Shown here: in pieces, positions 51,428 through 60,083 of the stretch | Numbering within the stretch: position 1 is the first letter of the stretch | Layout: every line of letters begins with the position of its first letter | Source of the DNA: Nocardia exalbida NBRC 100660 | GTDB taxonomy: Bacteria > Actinomycetota > Actinomycetes > Mycobacteriales > Mycobacteriaceae | DNA: 64,000 nt | Direction: 5' to 3' | NCBI RefSeq assembly: GCF_000308575.1 | Contig: NZ_BAFZ01000083.1 | Location: 1-64,000, forward strand | Notes under the pieces: model-generated | The model's database searches: none | What the model saw: only the letters and a program-made list of their open reading frames with translations | Told to the model about the DNA's origin: nothing | Program-made: the position numbers and the translations under genes

Positions 51428-52201
51428 ATGGCGGCGGATTCGCCGGACCGCGATTCGGAGCAGCGGGACGAACACCCGGAAGCCGCTACCGAATCCCGCG
51501 AGTCCGGGCACACGGACGATGCGGTGGGTAGCGCCGACGCCGCGACACGGGACAACGGCACCGGGGACAGCGACGCCGAGGACTCGCCCGCCCCAGTAGA
51601 CGAGAGCGACACCGAAGACTCCGCAGCAGCGGGTGAACCGGACAACCCGCCCGCGCAGGCCTCCGCGCACCAGTACTCGCCCGCACTCATCGCCACCGCC
51701 GTGGCGCTTCCGGTCGTGCTGGTCGTCGCCGTGATCGTGGCCGCCGTGCTCGCGCGCCGCGCGCCCGTCGAGCGTGAACCGCTGGTGCTCGGGCCCGTCC
51801 CGGCCCCGGCGGCGGAGGGTCCGGCCTGCGCCGAACTGCTGCCCGCCCTGCCCGCGAACCTGGGTGAGTTCACCAAATCGACCCTGGTCGAGCCCGCGCC
51901 GCCCGCCACCCGCGCCTGGCAGCGCACCGAAGGCGGCGACGCCATCGTGCTGCGCTGCGGGTTGGACCGCCCGCTGGAATTCAACCGCGCCTCGCCGCTG
52001 CAGATCGTCAACGGCGTGCAGTGGTTCGAGGTCCGCGACCGGGCCGCCGCGGCGAGCACCTGGTTCGCCGTCGACCGGGGGACCTACGTCGCTCTCACCG
52101 TCCCCGACGGCTCGGGCCCCACGCCGCTGCAAGAAGTCTCCGACACCATCACCGCCCACCTCCCGGCGCAGCCCGTCGACCCGGGACCGCTGCCCAACTG
52201 A
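51428..52201 (+). CDS. DUF3515 domain membrane protein
   Basis: 257 residues. Acidic Asp/Glu/Ser-rich disordered N-terminal region (1-80), one membrane helix (about 86-108, LIATAVALPVVLVVAVIVAAVL), then a DUF3515 extracytoplasmic domain with two cysteines in GPACAELLPALP and VLRCGLDRPLEF. Counterpart of the M. tuberculosis Rv2980 gene between thiL and ddl. Function unknown. ATG 51428 or GTG 51422 could be used; AAAGGA lies upstream of both. Confidence 0.88.
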   Translation: MAADSPDRDSEQRDEHPEAATESRESGHTDDAVGSADAATRDNGTGDSDAEDSPAPVDESDTEDSAAAGEPDNPPAQASAHQYSPALIATAVALPVVLVVAVIVAAVLARRAPVEREPLVLGPVPAPAAEGPACAELLPALPANLGEFTKSTLVEPAPPATRAWQRTEGGDAIVLRCGLDRPLEFNRASPLQIVNGVQWFEVRDRAAAASTWFAVDRGTYVALTVPDGSGPTPLQEVSDTITAHLPAQPVDPGPLPN

Positions 52202-52330
52202 CGGCGAGCAACGTGCGCCTATCCGCCCGCGAAAGCCTGGGCCGGACCACTCGTCCCGTGGCACCCGGCCTTACAGGCGATCAGAGCCGAACGCGAACCA
52301 GAGTGGGACCGAGTTCCGGGAGGAGCGGGC

Positions 52331-53434
52331 TCAACGCAGGCCGATGCCGCGGGCGAGCGCGGTGTCGATGAGCGAGGAGATCAGTGCGGCGAAGTCGACG
52401 CCGGTGGCCTCCCACATGCGCGGGTACATGGAGATGGCGGTGAATCCCGGCATCGTGTTGATCTCGTTGATCACCGGTCCCTGCTCGGTGACGAAGAAAT
52501 CGACCCGCGCCAGGCCCTGGCAGTCGAGGGCGCGGAAGGCTCGCACGGCCAGTTCCCGGATCTGGTCGGAGACCTCGTCGTCCAGCTTGGCGGGGACGTC
52601 GAATTCGCAGACGTCGTCGAGGTACTTGGTGTCGAAGTCGTAGAAGGCGGGCGCGTCGGCGATGGTGCCGGTCTCCGGCATCCGGATCTCCGCGACCACG
52701 CTCGCCGCGACCCGGCCGTCCGGGAATTCCAGGACCCCGCATTCCACTTCGCGTCCGACGATGCCCGCTTCGACGATCACCTTCGGGTCGTGCGCGCGCG
52801 CCGCCGCGATGGCGGCATCCAGGTCGTTCCAGTCGCCGACCCGGGTGATGCCGATCGACGAACCGCCGCGGGCGGGCTTGACGAACACCGGCAGGCCGAG
52901 GCGCAGCCGGTCCTCCTCGGCGACCGTCGCGGTGCCGGGCCGCAGCACCACCTGGATACCGACCGGCAGTCCTTCGGCCGCGAGCAGTTTCTTGGTGAAC
53001 TCTTTGTCCATGCCCGCCGCGCTGGCCAGCACACCGGGGCCGACATAGGGGACTCCGGCGAGTTCCAGCATTCCTTGCAATGTGCCGTCCTCACCGAACG
53101 GTCCGTGCAGGATCGGGAAGACCACGTCGACCGCGCCGAGCGCGGCGCTCGGATCATCGAGTGCGATCAGCGCCCCCGGGCGGCTCGGGTCCGCGGCCAG
53201 GGTGAGTGCCGTGCCCGCGGCGTCCACCGAGGGCAGGGCGCGATCGTGGATGCCGAGCGCGGCCACCTCCGCACCGCCGAGCACCCAGCGGCCCTCGGTG
53301 GTGATGCCGATCGGCACGGCCTCGTACTTCTCCGGATCCAGATGACGCAGCACGCTACCGGCCGATACGCAGGACACGGCGTGCTCGTTGCTGCGCCCGC
53401 CGAAGACCACTGCCACCCTGATCCGGTTCGTCAT
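52331..53434 (-). CDS. ddl: D-alanine-D-alanine ligase
   Basis: 367-residue ATP-grasp ligase supplying D-Ala-D-Ala for peptidoglycan. N-terminal VAVVFGGRSNEHAVSCVSA, the loop LHGPFGEDGTLQG, KPARGGSSIGITRV, and the C-terminal ARVDFFV, EINTMPGFTAISMYPRMWEA are all present. ATG 53434 starts MTNRIRVAVVFGG; a longer frame to 53470 has no support. gpsA lies 88 bases upstream in the same direction, and is co-transcribed as in mycobacteria. Confidence 0.97.
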   Translation of the reverse strand: MTNRIRVAVVFGGRSNEHAVSCVSAGSVLRHLDPEKYEAVPIGITTEGRWVLGGAEVAALGIHDRALPSVDAAGTALTLAADPSRPGALIALDDPSAALGAVDVVFPILHGPFGEDGTLQGMLELAGVPYVGPGVLASAAGMDKEFTKKLLAAEGLPVGIQVVLRPGTATVAEEDRLRLGLPVFVKPARGGSSIGITRVGDWNDLDAAIAAARAHDPKVIVEAGIVGREVECGVLEFPDGRVAASVVAEIRMPETGTIADAPAFYDFDTKYLDDVCEFDVPAKLDDEVSDQIRELAVRAFRALDCQGLARVDFFVTEQGPVINEINTMPGFTAISMYPRMWEATGVDFAALISSLIDTALARGIGLR

Positions 53435-53522
53435 GCTCCGAACCGTACCCGTTTCGGTGCGCGCTCCCACCGCTGACCGTCCCGGACACTCCGGCCTCCG
53501 TGCACGCGGCGCGGAGCCGGAA

Positions 53523-54518
53523 TCACTCCGGCTTCATCCGCCGCCCGAGCAGGTTGCCGACCGCTTCGCGCACGGAGAGTCCTTCATGGCAGACCTGATG
53601 CACGGCGGTGGTGAGCGGCATCTCCACGCCCTGCCGCTCGGCCAGCGCGCGCACCGATGTGCAGGACTTCACACCCTCGGCGACTTGGCCATGAGTGGCC
53701 GACTGCGCGGCCTCCATGGACCCGCCCGCGCCGAGCACATGACCGAACGACCGGTTGCGCGACAGCGGGGAGGTGCAGGTGGCGACCAGATCACCGACTC
53801 CGGCCAGGCCCGCCAGCGTCACCGGCTCGGCGCCGAGGGCCACCCCGAGCCGGATGATCTCGGCCAGACCGCGGGTGATCAGGCTGGCGATCGAGTTGTC
53901 GCCCAGGCCCATTCCCGACGCGATCCCGCAGGCCAGCGCGATGACGTTCTTGCAGGCGCCGCCGATCTCGCAACCGACCACGTCGGTGTTGGTGTAGGGC
54001 CGGAAGTATCCGGTCGCGCTGGCGTGCTGCACCGCCACGGCGCGGTCGTTGTCCGAGCAGGCGATCACGGTCGCGGCGGGCTGGCCCACCGCGATCTCGC
54101 GCGCCAGGTTCGGCCCGGACAGCACCGCGATCCGGCTCGGATCCGCCTCGGTGACCTCCTCGATCACCTGGCTCATCCGCAGCAGCGTGCCGGTCTCGAT
54201 CCCTTTCGCCAGGCTCAGCAGGGTGGCGTCGGCCCCGATCAGTCCCTTCCACGCCGCGAGGTTCGCGCGCAGCGACTGCGACGGCACCGCCAGCACGACG
54301 ATGTCGGCTCCGTCCAGCGCCACCGCCGGGTCGTGGGTCGCCGCGATCGGCGGCAGCGGAATATCCGACAGGTAATCGGGATTGCGATGTTCGGAGGCCA
54401 GCGCCGCGGCGACCTCGGGGCGCCTGGCCCAGATCGTGACATCGGTTCCCGCGTCCGCCAACACCTTCGCGAACGCGGTGCCCCACGATCCCGCGCCCAG
54501 CACTGCCACCCTCGTCAT
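53523..54518 (-). CDS. gpsA: Glycerol-3-phosphate dehydrogenase [NAD(P)+]
   Basis: 331 residues, producing sn-glycerol 3-phosphate for phospholipids. N-terminal VAVLGAGSWGTAFAKVLADAG is the NAD(P)-binding motif, the catalytic Lys lies in GGACKNVIALACGIASGMG, and GVGDLVATCTSPLSRNRSFG is typical. ATG 54518 was chosen over 54587. Divergent from fbiD. Confidence 0.97.
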   Translation of the reverse strand: MTRVAVLGAGSWGTAFAKVLADAGTDVTIWARRPEVAAALASEHRNPDYLSDIPLPPIAATHDPAVALDGADIVVLAVPSQSLRANLAAWKGLIGADATLLSLAKGIETGTLLRMSQVIEEVTEADPSRIAVLSGPNLAREIAVGQPAATVIACSDNDRAVAVQHASATGYFRPYTNTDVVGCEIGGACKNVIALACGIASGMGLGDNSIASLITRGLAEIIRLGVALGAEPVTLAGLAGVGDLVATCTSPLSRNRSFGHVLGAGGSMEAAQSATHGQVAEGVKSCTSVRALAERQGVEMPLTTAVHQVCHEGLSVREAVGNLLGRRMKPE

Positions 54519-54549
54519 CAGCCCAATATGCCATGGAAGGATTGCTCGC

Positions 54550-55233
54550 ATGCGCCCGCACGCCGTGCATGCCGTGATCGCGGTCAAGAGCCTCGATCAG
54601 GCCAAGAGCCGACTGGCCGACCGGCTGCGCCCGGAGCACCGGGCACGCCTTGTGCTGGCCATGCTCGCCGATACCGTGACCGCCACCGCGGCGGTCGGGG
54701 AGGTCGTGTCGGTCACCGTGGTCACGCCGGATCCCGAGGTGGCGGACCTGGCCCGCGCGCTGGGCGCCGACGTCCATCCGGAACCGCGCGAACCACACGC
54801 CGACGGGCTGAACACCGCGCTGGCCGCGACCGCCGCCGCGTTGCGCGGTGCGCACGGGCCGATCGATCTGCTCGCGCTGCAAGCCGATCTGCCCGCGCTG
54901 CGCCCGGAAGAGCTCTCGGACATGCTCGCCGCTGCCCCGCGCGGACTGCGCTCGATCGTGGTCGACCACGAGGGCAGCGGCACCTCCGCGCTCGTGGTTC
55001 GCGACCCGGTCGCGGCGCTCGACCCCCGCTTCGGCCCCGGTTCGGCGCGCAGCCACATCGAGGCGGGGGCGGTCGATCTCACCGGGGACTGGCCGGGGCT
55101 GCGCCTGGACGTCGACACCGCCGCCGACTTGGACCGCGCGGTGGCGCTCGGGGCCGGAAACGCGACCCGTGCTGTCCTGCACGACATCGGCTGGCCGGGC
55201 GGCGTTCACGAACCCGTTCCACACGTGTGCTAG
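54550..55233 (+). CDS. fbiD: Phosphoenolpyruvate guanylyltransferase (F420 synthesis)
   Basis: 227 residues of the CofC/FbiD family, which couples GTP to phosphoenolpyruvate (in mycobacteria) to make the side-chain precursor of coenzyme F420. Landmarks: AVIAVKSLDQAKSRLADRL, DGLNTALAATAAAL, LQADLPALRPEEL, and SARSHIEAGAVDL. ATG 54550 follows GGAAGGA. Position matches Rv2983 between gpsA and ppk. F420 is the likely cofactor of FDOR-type proteins such as the one at 62396. Confidence 0.93.
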   Translation: MRPHAVHAVIAVKSLDQAKSRLADRLRPEHRARLVLAMLADTVTATAAVGEVVSVTVVTPDPEVADLARALGADVHPEPREPHADGLNTALAATAAALRGAHGPIDLLALQADLPALRPEELSDMLAAAPRGLRSIVVDHEGSGTSALVVRDPVAALDPRFGPGSARSHIEAGAVDLTGDWPGLRLDVDTAADLDRAVALGAGNATRAVLHDIGWPGGVHEPVPHVC

Positions 55234-55304
55234 CCGGTCGCCATGGTGGTGTGAGACACACGTCGATCGCGCTCGCGGGGTGCGCGGGTGCTCTCCGGTA
55301 GGGG

Positions 55305-57476
55305 ATGATCGTTGACGTGAGCGATACGGAAACCGTCAAGCAGCAGCCGTTGCTTCCCACGCCACCCCCGGCGGCGACACCCTTGTCCGCCGACGAGTCG
55401 GCTGCGCGGTTGCCACGCGATCGCTACCTCAATCGTGAATTGAGCTGGCTGGACTTCAACGCCCGCGTGCTCGCCCTCGCCGAGGACGAGTCGCTTCCGT
55501 TGCTGGAGCGTGCGAAGTTCTTGGCGATCTTCGCGTCGAATCTCGACGAGTTCTACATGGTGCGGGTCGCGGGACTGAAACGCCGCGCCGAGACCGGTCT
55601 GCTGGTGCGTTCGGCCGACGGCCGGTCTCCCGGCGAGCAGCTGGAACTGATCGCCGCGCGTACGCAGGAGATCGCGGTGCGGCATGCCCGCGTCTTCCTC
55701 GACAGCGTGCTGCCCGCGCTGACGGCCGAGGGCATCGCGATCATCGACTGGAACGACTTGGACGAGGGCGAGCGCCAGCGCCTCTCGGGTTACTTCCAGG
55801 ATCAGGTGTTCCCGGTCCTCACCCCGCTCGCGGTGGACCCGGCCCATCCCTTCCCCTATATCAGCGGGCTGAGTCTCAACCTCGCGGTGACGGTGAAGGA
55901 CTACTCGACCGGCGGCGAGCACTTCGCCCGCGTCAAGGTGCCCGACAACGTCGACCGGTTCGTCCGCGTGCGCCGCACCGAATCCGGCTCCCCGATCGCC
56001 GCTTTCCTGCCGATGGAAGCGCTCATCGCCGCGCACCTGGATCTGCTGTTCCCCGGCATGGAGGTGGTCGAGCACCACTCGTTCCGGATCACCCGCAACG
56101 CGGACTTCGAGGTCGACGAGGATCGCGACGAGGACCTGCTGCAGGCGCTGGAGCGCGAGCTGGCCCGGCGGCGGTTCGGTTCGCCGGTGCGACTAGAGGT
56201 GTCCGACGACATGACCGAGCACATGCTCGATCTGCTCCTGCGGGAGTTGGACGTGGACCCCGGCGACGTCATCGAGGTGCCCGGCCTGCTCGACCTGTCC
56301 TGCCTCTGGCAGGTGTACGGCGTGGACCGGCCGAATCTGAAGGACACCCCCTACGTCCCCGCGACACCGCCAGCGTTCGGCGAGCGCGAGACGCCGCGCA
56401 ACGTCTTCGCCGCGCTGCGCGAAGGCGACGTGCTCGTGCACCATCCGTACGACTCGTTCTCCACCAGCGTGCAGCGCTTCATCGAACAGGCCGCCGCCGA
56501 CCCGCAGGTGCTGGCCATCAAGCAGACGCTCTACCGCACCTCCGGCGACTCCCCGATCGTCAACGCGCTCATCGACGCGGCCGAGGCGGGCAAGCAGGTG
56601 GTCGCCCTGGTGGAGATCAAGGCACGCTTCGACGAGCAGGCCAACATCAAATGGGCCCGCGCGCTGGAACAGGCCGGCGTGCATGTGGTGTACGGCCTGA
56701 TCGGCCTGAAGACGCACTGCAAGACCTGCCTGGTGGTGCGACGAGAGGGCGCGACCATCCGCCGCTACTGCCACATCGGGACCGGCAACTACAACCCGAA
56801 GACCGCGCGCCTCTACGAGGACGTCGGATTACTCACCGCGGCACCGGAAATCGGCGCCGACCTGACCGACCTGTTCAATTCGCTGACCGGTTACTCGCGA
56901 AAAGAGAATTACCGCAATCTGCTGGTCGCCCCGCACGGCGTGCGCTCCGGCATCATCGAGCGCATCCAGCGCGAGACCGAGCTGGCGAGTCAGGGCGAGG
57001 ACGCCCGGATCCTGATCAAGGCCAACGCGATCGTCGACGAGGAGATCATCGACGCGCTGTACCGGGCCTCGCAGGCGGGCGTGCCGGTGCGGATCGTGGT
57101 GCGCGGCATCTGCGGGCTGCGCCCCGGCGTGGCCGGTATGAGCGAGAACATCGAAGTCCGCTCCATCCTCGGCCGGTTCTTGGAGCATTCCCGCATCCTG
57201 CACTTCCAGGCGCAGGACGAGTACTGGATCGGCAGCGCCGACATGATGCACCGCAACCTGGATCGGCGGGTCGAGGTGATGGCGCAGGTGAAGGATCCGC
57301 GGTTGACCGAGCAGCTGCACGGGGTGTTCGACTCCGCGCTGTCGCCGACCACGCGCTGCTGGGTGTTGCAACCGGACGGCACCTGGCGGGCATCGCCGGG
57401 CACGACGGGCGACGGGGACAAGATCAGAGATCATCAGGAGTTCTTGATGCGGCTGCGGAGGCCAGAACAACAGTGA
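55305..57476 (+). CDS. ppk: Polyphosphate kinase 1
   Basis: 723-residue enzyme that builds inorganic polyphosphate from ATP. N-terminal RYLNRELSWLDFNARVLALA, FASNLDEFYMVRVAGLKRR, phospholipase D-like C-terminal domains with phospho-acceptor His in GLKTHCKTCLVVRREG and RRYCHIGTGNYNPKTARLYE. Start at ATG 55305 is tentative (GTG 55317, MSDTETVK, also possible). The mutT1 gene overlaps its stop by 4 bases (GTGA), so the pair is coupled, as in mycobacteria. Confidence 0.97.
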   Translation: MIVDVSDTETVKQQPLLPTPPPAATPLSADESAARLPRDRYLNRELSWLDFNARVLALAEDESLPLLERAKFLAIFASNLDEFYMVRVAGLKRRAETGLLVRSADGRSPGEQLELIAARTQEIAVRHARVFLDSVLPALTAEGIAIIDWNDLDEGERQRLSGYFQDQVFPVLTPLAVDPAHPFPYISGLSLNLAVTVKDYSTGGEHFARVKVPDNVDRFVRVRRTESGSPIAAFLPMEALIAAHLDLLFPGMEVVEHHSFRITRNADFEVDEDRDEDLLQALERELARRRFGSPVRLEVSDDMTEHMLDLLLRELDVDPGDVIEVPGLLDLSCLWQVYGVDRPNLKDTPYVPATPPAFGERETPRNVFAALREGDVLVHHPYDSFSTSVQRFIEQAAADPQVLAIKQTLYRTSGDSPIVNALIDAAEAGKQVVALVEIKARFDEQANIKWARALEQAGVHVVYGLIGLKTHCKTCLVVRREGATIRRYCHIGTGNYNPKTARLYEDVGLLTAAPEIGADLTDLFNSLTGYSRKENYRNLLVAPHGVRSGIIERIQRETELASQGEDARILIKANAIVDEEIIDALYRASQAGVPVRIVVRGICGLRPGVAGMSENIEVRSILGRFLEHSRILHFQAQDEYWIGSADMMHRNLDRRVEVMAQVKDPRLTEQLHGVFDSALSPTTRCWVLQPDGTWRASPGTTGDGDKIRDHQEFLMRLRRPEQQ

Positions 57477-58435
57477 ACGCCAAAACGGGGTTCGAGCAGG
57501 AGGGGGGCCCGATCTGGGATCCCCGGGTGACTGCCAATATCTACGCCGCAGGGGCGGTGCTGTGGCGTGAATCGTCGGCGGGGACGATCGAGATCGCGCT
57601 CGTCCACCGACCCAAGTACGAGGATTGGTCGCTGCCGAAGGGCAAACTCGATCCGGGTGAGACCCCGGTGCTGGCCGCGGTTCGCGAGGTCCGCGAGGAG
57701 ACCGGGCTGGAGTGCAGGCTCGGCCGCTACCTCGGCCACGTGACGTATCCGATTCCGGGCCATCGCAAGCTCAAGCGGGTCGACTATTGGGCCGCCGAGC
57801 AGGCGGGCGGGGAGTTCACCGCCAACTCCGAAGTGGACGTGCTCAGCTGGCACCCGCTGGATCGGGTGATGGACCAGTTGTCGTATCCGATGGATCGGCA
57901 AGTGGTGCGCGCCTTCACCCGGCTGCCCGCACGCACCGACACCCTCCTTCTGGTCCGGCATGCCAAGGCCGGCCGCAGGGACCGCTACAACGGTCCCGAC
58001 GAGCAGCGTCCGCTCGACCGCGAGGGTGAGGCGCAGGCGCGCGCGCTCACGCCGAATCTCTTGGCATTCGGCGCATCTGAGATCTATTCGGCCCCTCCCC
58101 TGCGCTGCGTGCAGACCGTGGCGCCGCTGGCGGAGAAACTCGGCGCCGAAATCATCGAGGAGCCATTGTTTTCCGAGACCGGGTACGCCGAACACCCGGA
58201 CGAGGCCCGGGAATGTCTTCGAGCCCTGGTGTCGGACAAGGCCGTTCGCGTCGTCTGCAGTCAGGGCAAGGTGATCCCGGATCTGCTGGGCTGGTTGGCC
58301 GAACGCGACGGGATCGCGCTGCCGTCGGCGCGCAATCGCAAGGGCAGTGTGTGGGTGCTGTCGTTCGTCGGCCACCGCTTGGTGGCCGCCGACCATCTGG
58401 ATCGATCGCTGTCAGCCTACGACGCGGAGTCCTGA
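57473..58435 (+). CDS. mutT1: MutT1: Nudix hydrolase fused to a histidine phosphatase
   Basis: 320 residues. The N-terminal Nudix domain holds the box GKLDPGETPVLAAVREVREE followed by TGLE; the C-terminal half (about 155-320) is a phosphoglycerate-mutase-type histidine phosphatase with LLLVRHAKAG as catalytic RH motif. Mycobacterial MutT1 hydrolyses 8-oxo-dGTP and related nucleotides, and diadenosine polyphosphates. Begins GTG 57473 inside the ppk stop. A hairpin terminator follows about 96 bases downstream. Confidence 0.94.
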   Translation: MNAKTGFEQEGGPIWDPRVTANIYAAGAVLWRESSAGTIEIALVHRPKYEDWSLPKGKLDPGETPVLAAVREVREETGLECRLGRYLGHVTYPIPGHRKLKRVDYWAAEQAGGEFTANSEVDVLSWHPLDRVMDQLSYPMDRQVVRAFTRLPARTDTLLLVRHAKAGRRDRYNGPDEQRPLDREGEAQARALTPNLLAFGASEIYSAPPLRCVQTVAPLAEKLGAEIIEEPLFSETGYAEHPDEARECLRALVSDKAVRVVCSQGKVIPDLLGWLAERDGIALPSARNRKGSVWVLSFVGHRLVAADHLDRSLSAYDAES

Positions 58436-58531
58436 TACGACGGCAACTTCCCCGTCACCGCGCGGGTCGGCGGGCGCCGATGACGACAACGGCGCCGCGA
58501 GGATGAGGCGACGGTAGGCGGACAGCCGAAA

Positions 58532-58558
58532 ACGGCCCCGGGTGTCTCCCGGGGCCGT
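58532..58558. terminator. Bidirectional terminator between mutT1 and hupB
   Basis: ACGGCCCCGGG (58532-58542) and CCCGGGGCCGT (58548-58558) form a perfect 11-bp stem with a 5-base loop, between convergent genes. On the minus strand a short GTTTTC follows, fitting termination of hupB. Confidence 0.75.
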
Positions 58559-58628
58559 CTCGACGTTGAGGCGAATGGGCCCGGTGGTGGGGCCGCGCAT
58601 TCAGCGCCGATCCGGCGGTGGCTCGAGA

Positions 58629-59279
58629 TCAGCGGGTTCCGCGAGCCGAGGCCTTCTTGGCCGCGGTCTTCTTCGCTGGAGCCTTCTTGGCGGCGGTGGT
58701 GGTCTTCTTGGCCGCCGTGGCCTTGGTGGCCGTCTTCTTGGCCGGAGCCTTCTTCGCGACCGCGGTCTTCTTCGCGGGCGCCTTCTTCGCGGCGGTCTTG
58801 GTAGCGGTCGTCTTGCGCGCGGTGGTCTTCGCCGGGGCCTTGGCGGCGGCCTTACGGGCCGTGCTCTTGGCCGGAGCCTTGGTCGGCGTCGACTTCTTGG
58901 CGGCGGTCTTCTTCGCCGCCGTCTTCTTCGCCGCCGCCTTCTTCGCGGCCACCGGCGCATTCACCCCACGCTTGACGGCGGGCCCGGTCGCGGCCAGTTT
59001 CTGCTTACCCGCGATCACCGCCTTGAACTGAGCGCCGGGGCGGAACGCGGGCACCGAAGTGGGCTTGACCTTGACGGTTTCGCCGGTACGCGGGTTCCGT
59101 GCGACGCGAGCCGCGCGCTTACGCTGTTCGAACACACCGAAACCGGTGATAGTGACGCTCTGACCCTTGTGCACCGCGCGCACGATGGTGTCGACCACAT
59201 GCTCGACTGCCGCGGTGGCCGTGCGCCTGTCCGTACCCAACTTTTCGGTCAGAACGTCGATCAGTTCCGCCTTGTTCAT
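58629..59279 (-). CDS. hupB: HU-family nucleoid protein with long lysine/alanine tail
   Basis: 216 residues. N-terminal HU domain (1-about 95): MNKAELIDVLTEKLGTDRRT, SVTITGFGVFEQRKRAARVA, RNPRTGETVKVKP. The remaining half is a repetitive Ala/Lys/Thr/Pro tail (AAKKTAAKK, APAKKTA repeats) similar to eukaryotic histone H1 tails. Such mycobacterial HupB proteins compact DNA and are post-translationally modified. Length and layout match. Convergent with mutT1; the promoter lies in the AT-richer 59280-59435 region. Confidence 0.97.
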   Translation of the reverse strand: MNKAELIDVLTEKLGTDRRTATAAVEHVVDTIVRAVHKGQSVTITGFGVFEQRKRAARVARNPRTGETVKVKPTSVPAFRPGAQFKAVIAGKQKLAATGPAVKRGVNAPVAAKKAAAKKTAAKKTAAKKSTPTKAPAKSTARKAAAKAPAKTTARKTTATKTAAKKAPAKKTAVAKKAPAKKTATKATAAKKTTTAAKKAPAKKTAAKKASARGTR

Positions 59280-59435
59280 TGAATCCTCCGCAGACTAATG
59301 GCCCGTCGTCGGACCGACTAGGTACCACGGTAAACCCACTTTGGGCAAGAGTCTATGTGCCACGCCAAAATTCATGTGGTTTAGCACACGTCCAGCTACC
59401 GCAACTCCGGCTGTCCAGCTAACCGACCGGGGTGA

Positions 59436-60044
59436 TTACGTCTGCGAAATATGTGCTGGGAGGGTAGTGGGTTTCCATGTTGGCCTTGCCTTTTCGAACC
59501 GGGTGATCGCGTCCTCCTGGCGCAGCGTCAGCCCGATGTCATCCAATCCCTCCAGCAGACGCCACCTGGTGTAGTCATCAATATCGAACGGCAACACGAC
59601 GGTTCCGGCCGTCACCGTGCGCGCCCCGAGATCCACAACCAATTCCAAGCCGGGCTGTTCCTCGAGCAACTTCCAGAGCATTTCGACATCGTTCTGTGAC
59701 ATCTGAGCGGCGAGCACACCGCCCTTGCCCGCATTGCCGCGGAAGATGTCGGCGAACCGGGATGAGATGACCACCCGAAAGCCGTAGTCCGCCAGCGCCC
59801 AAACAGCGTGCTCACGAGACGACCCGGTACCGAAATCCGGACCCGCCACCAGCACACTACCGCTGTTGTAAGGCGCGATGTTCAGAATGAAGTCCGGATC
59901 CGACCGCCATGCGGCGAACAAGCCGTCTTCGAATCCGGTCCGCGTGACCCGCTTGAGGTAGACCGCCGGGATGATCTGATCGGTATCGACATTGGAGCGG
60001 CGCAGCGGCACTCCGATGCCCTTGTGCACGGTGAAGGCTTCCAT
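59436..60044 (-). CDS. leuD: 3-isopropylmalate dehydratase small subunit
   Basis: 202 residues. With LeuC it isomerises 2-isopropylmalate to 3-isopropylmalate in leucine synthesis. Landmarks: RSNVDTDQIIPAVYLKRV, GPDFGTGSSREHAVWAL and RFADIFRGNAGKGGVL. Located 39 bases after leuC in the same operon. Confidence 0.97.
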   Translation of the reverse strand: MEAFTVHKGIGVPLRRSNVDTDQIIPAVYLKRVTRTGFEDGLFAAWRSDPDFILNIAPYNSGSVLVAGPDFGTGSSREHAVWALADYGFRVVISSRFADIFRGNAGKGGVLAAQMSQNDVEMLWKLLEEQPGLELVVDLGARTVTAGTVVLPFDIDDYTRWRLLEGLDDIGLTLRQEDAITRFEKARPTWKPTTLPAHISQT

Positions 60045-60083
60045 TACGAATCTCCTGGGTTTGTTCGAGGGAATCGGGGCCGG

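Noticed and set aside
58618..59031. Hydrophobic plus-strand frame (Phe/Ala-rich) opposite hupB
   Set aside because: It is the antisense of the lysine/alanine repeat tail, which gives Phe/Leu/Ala codons by complement.
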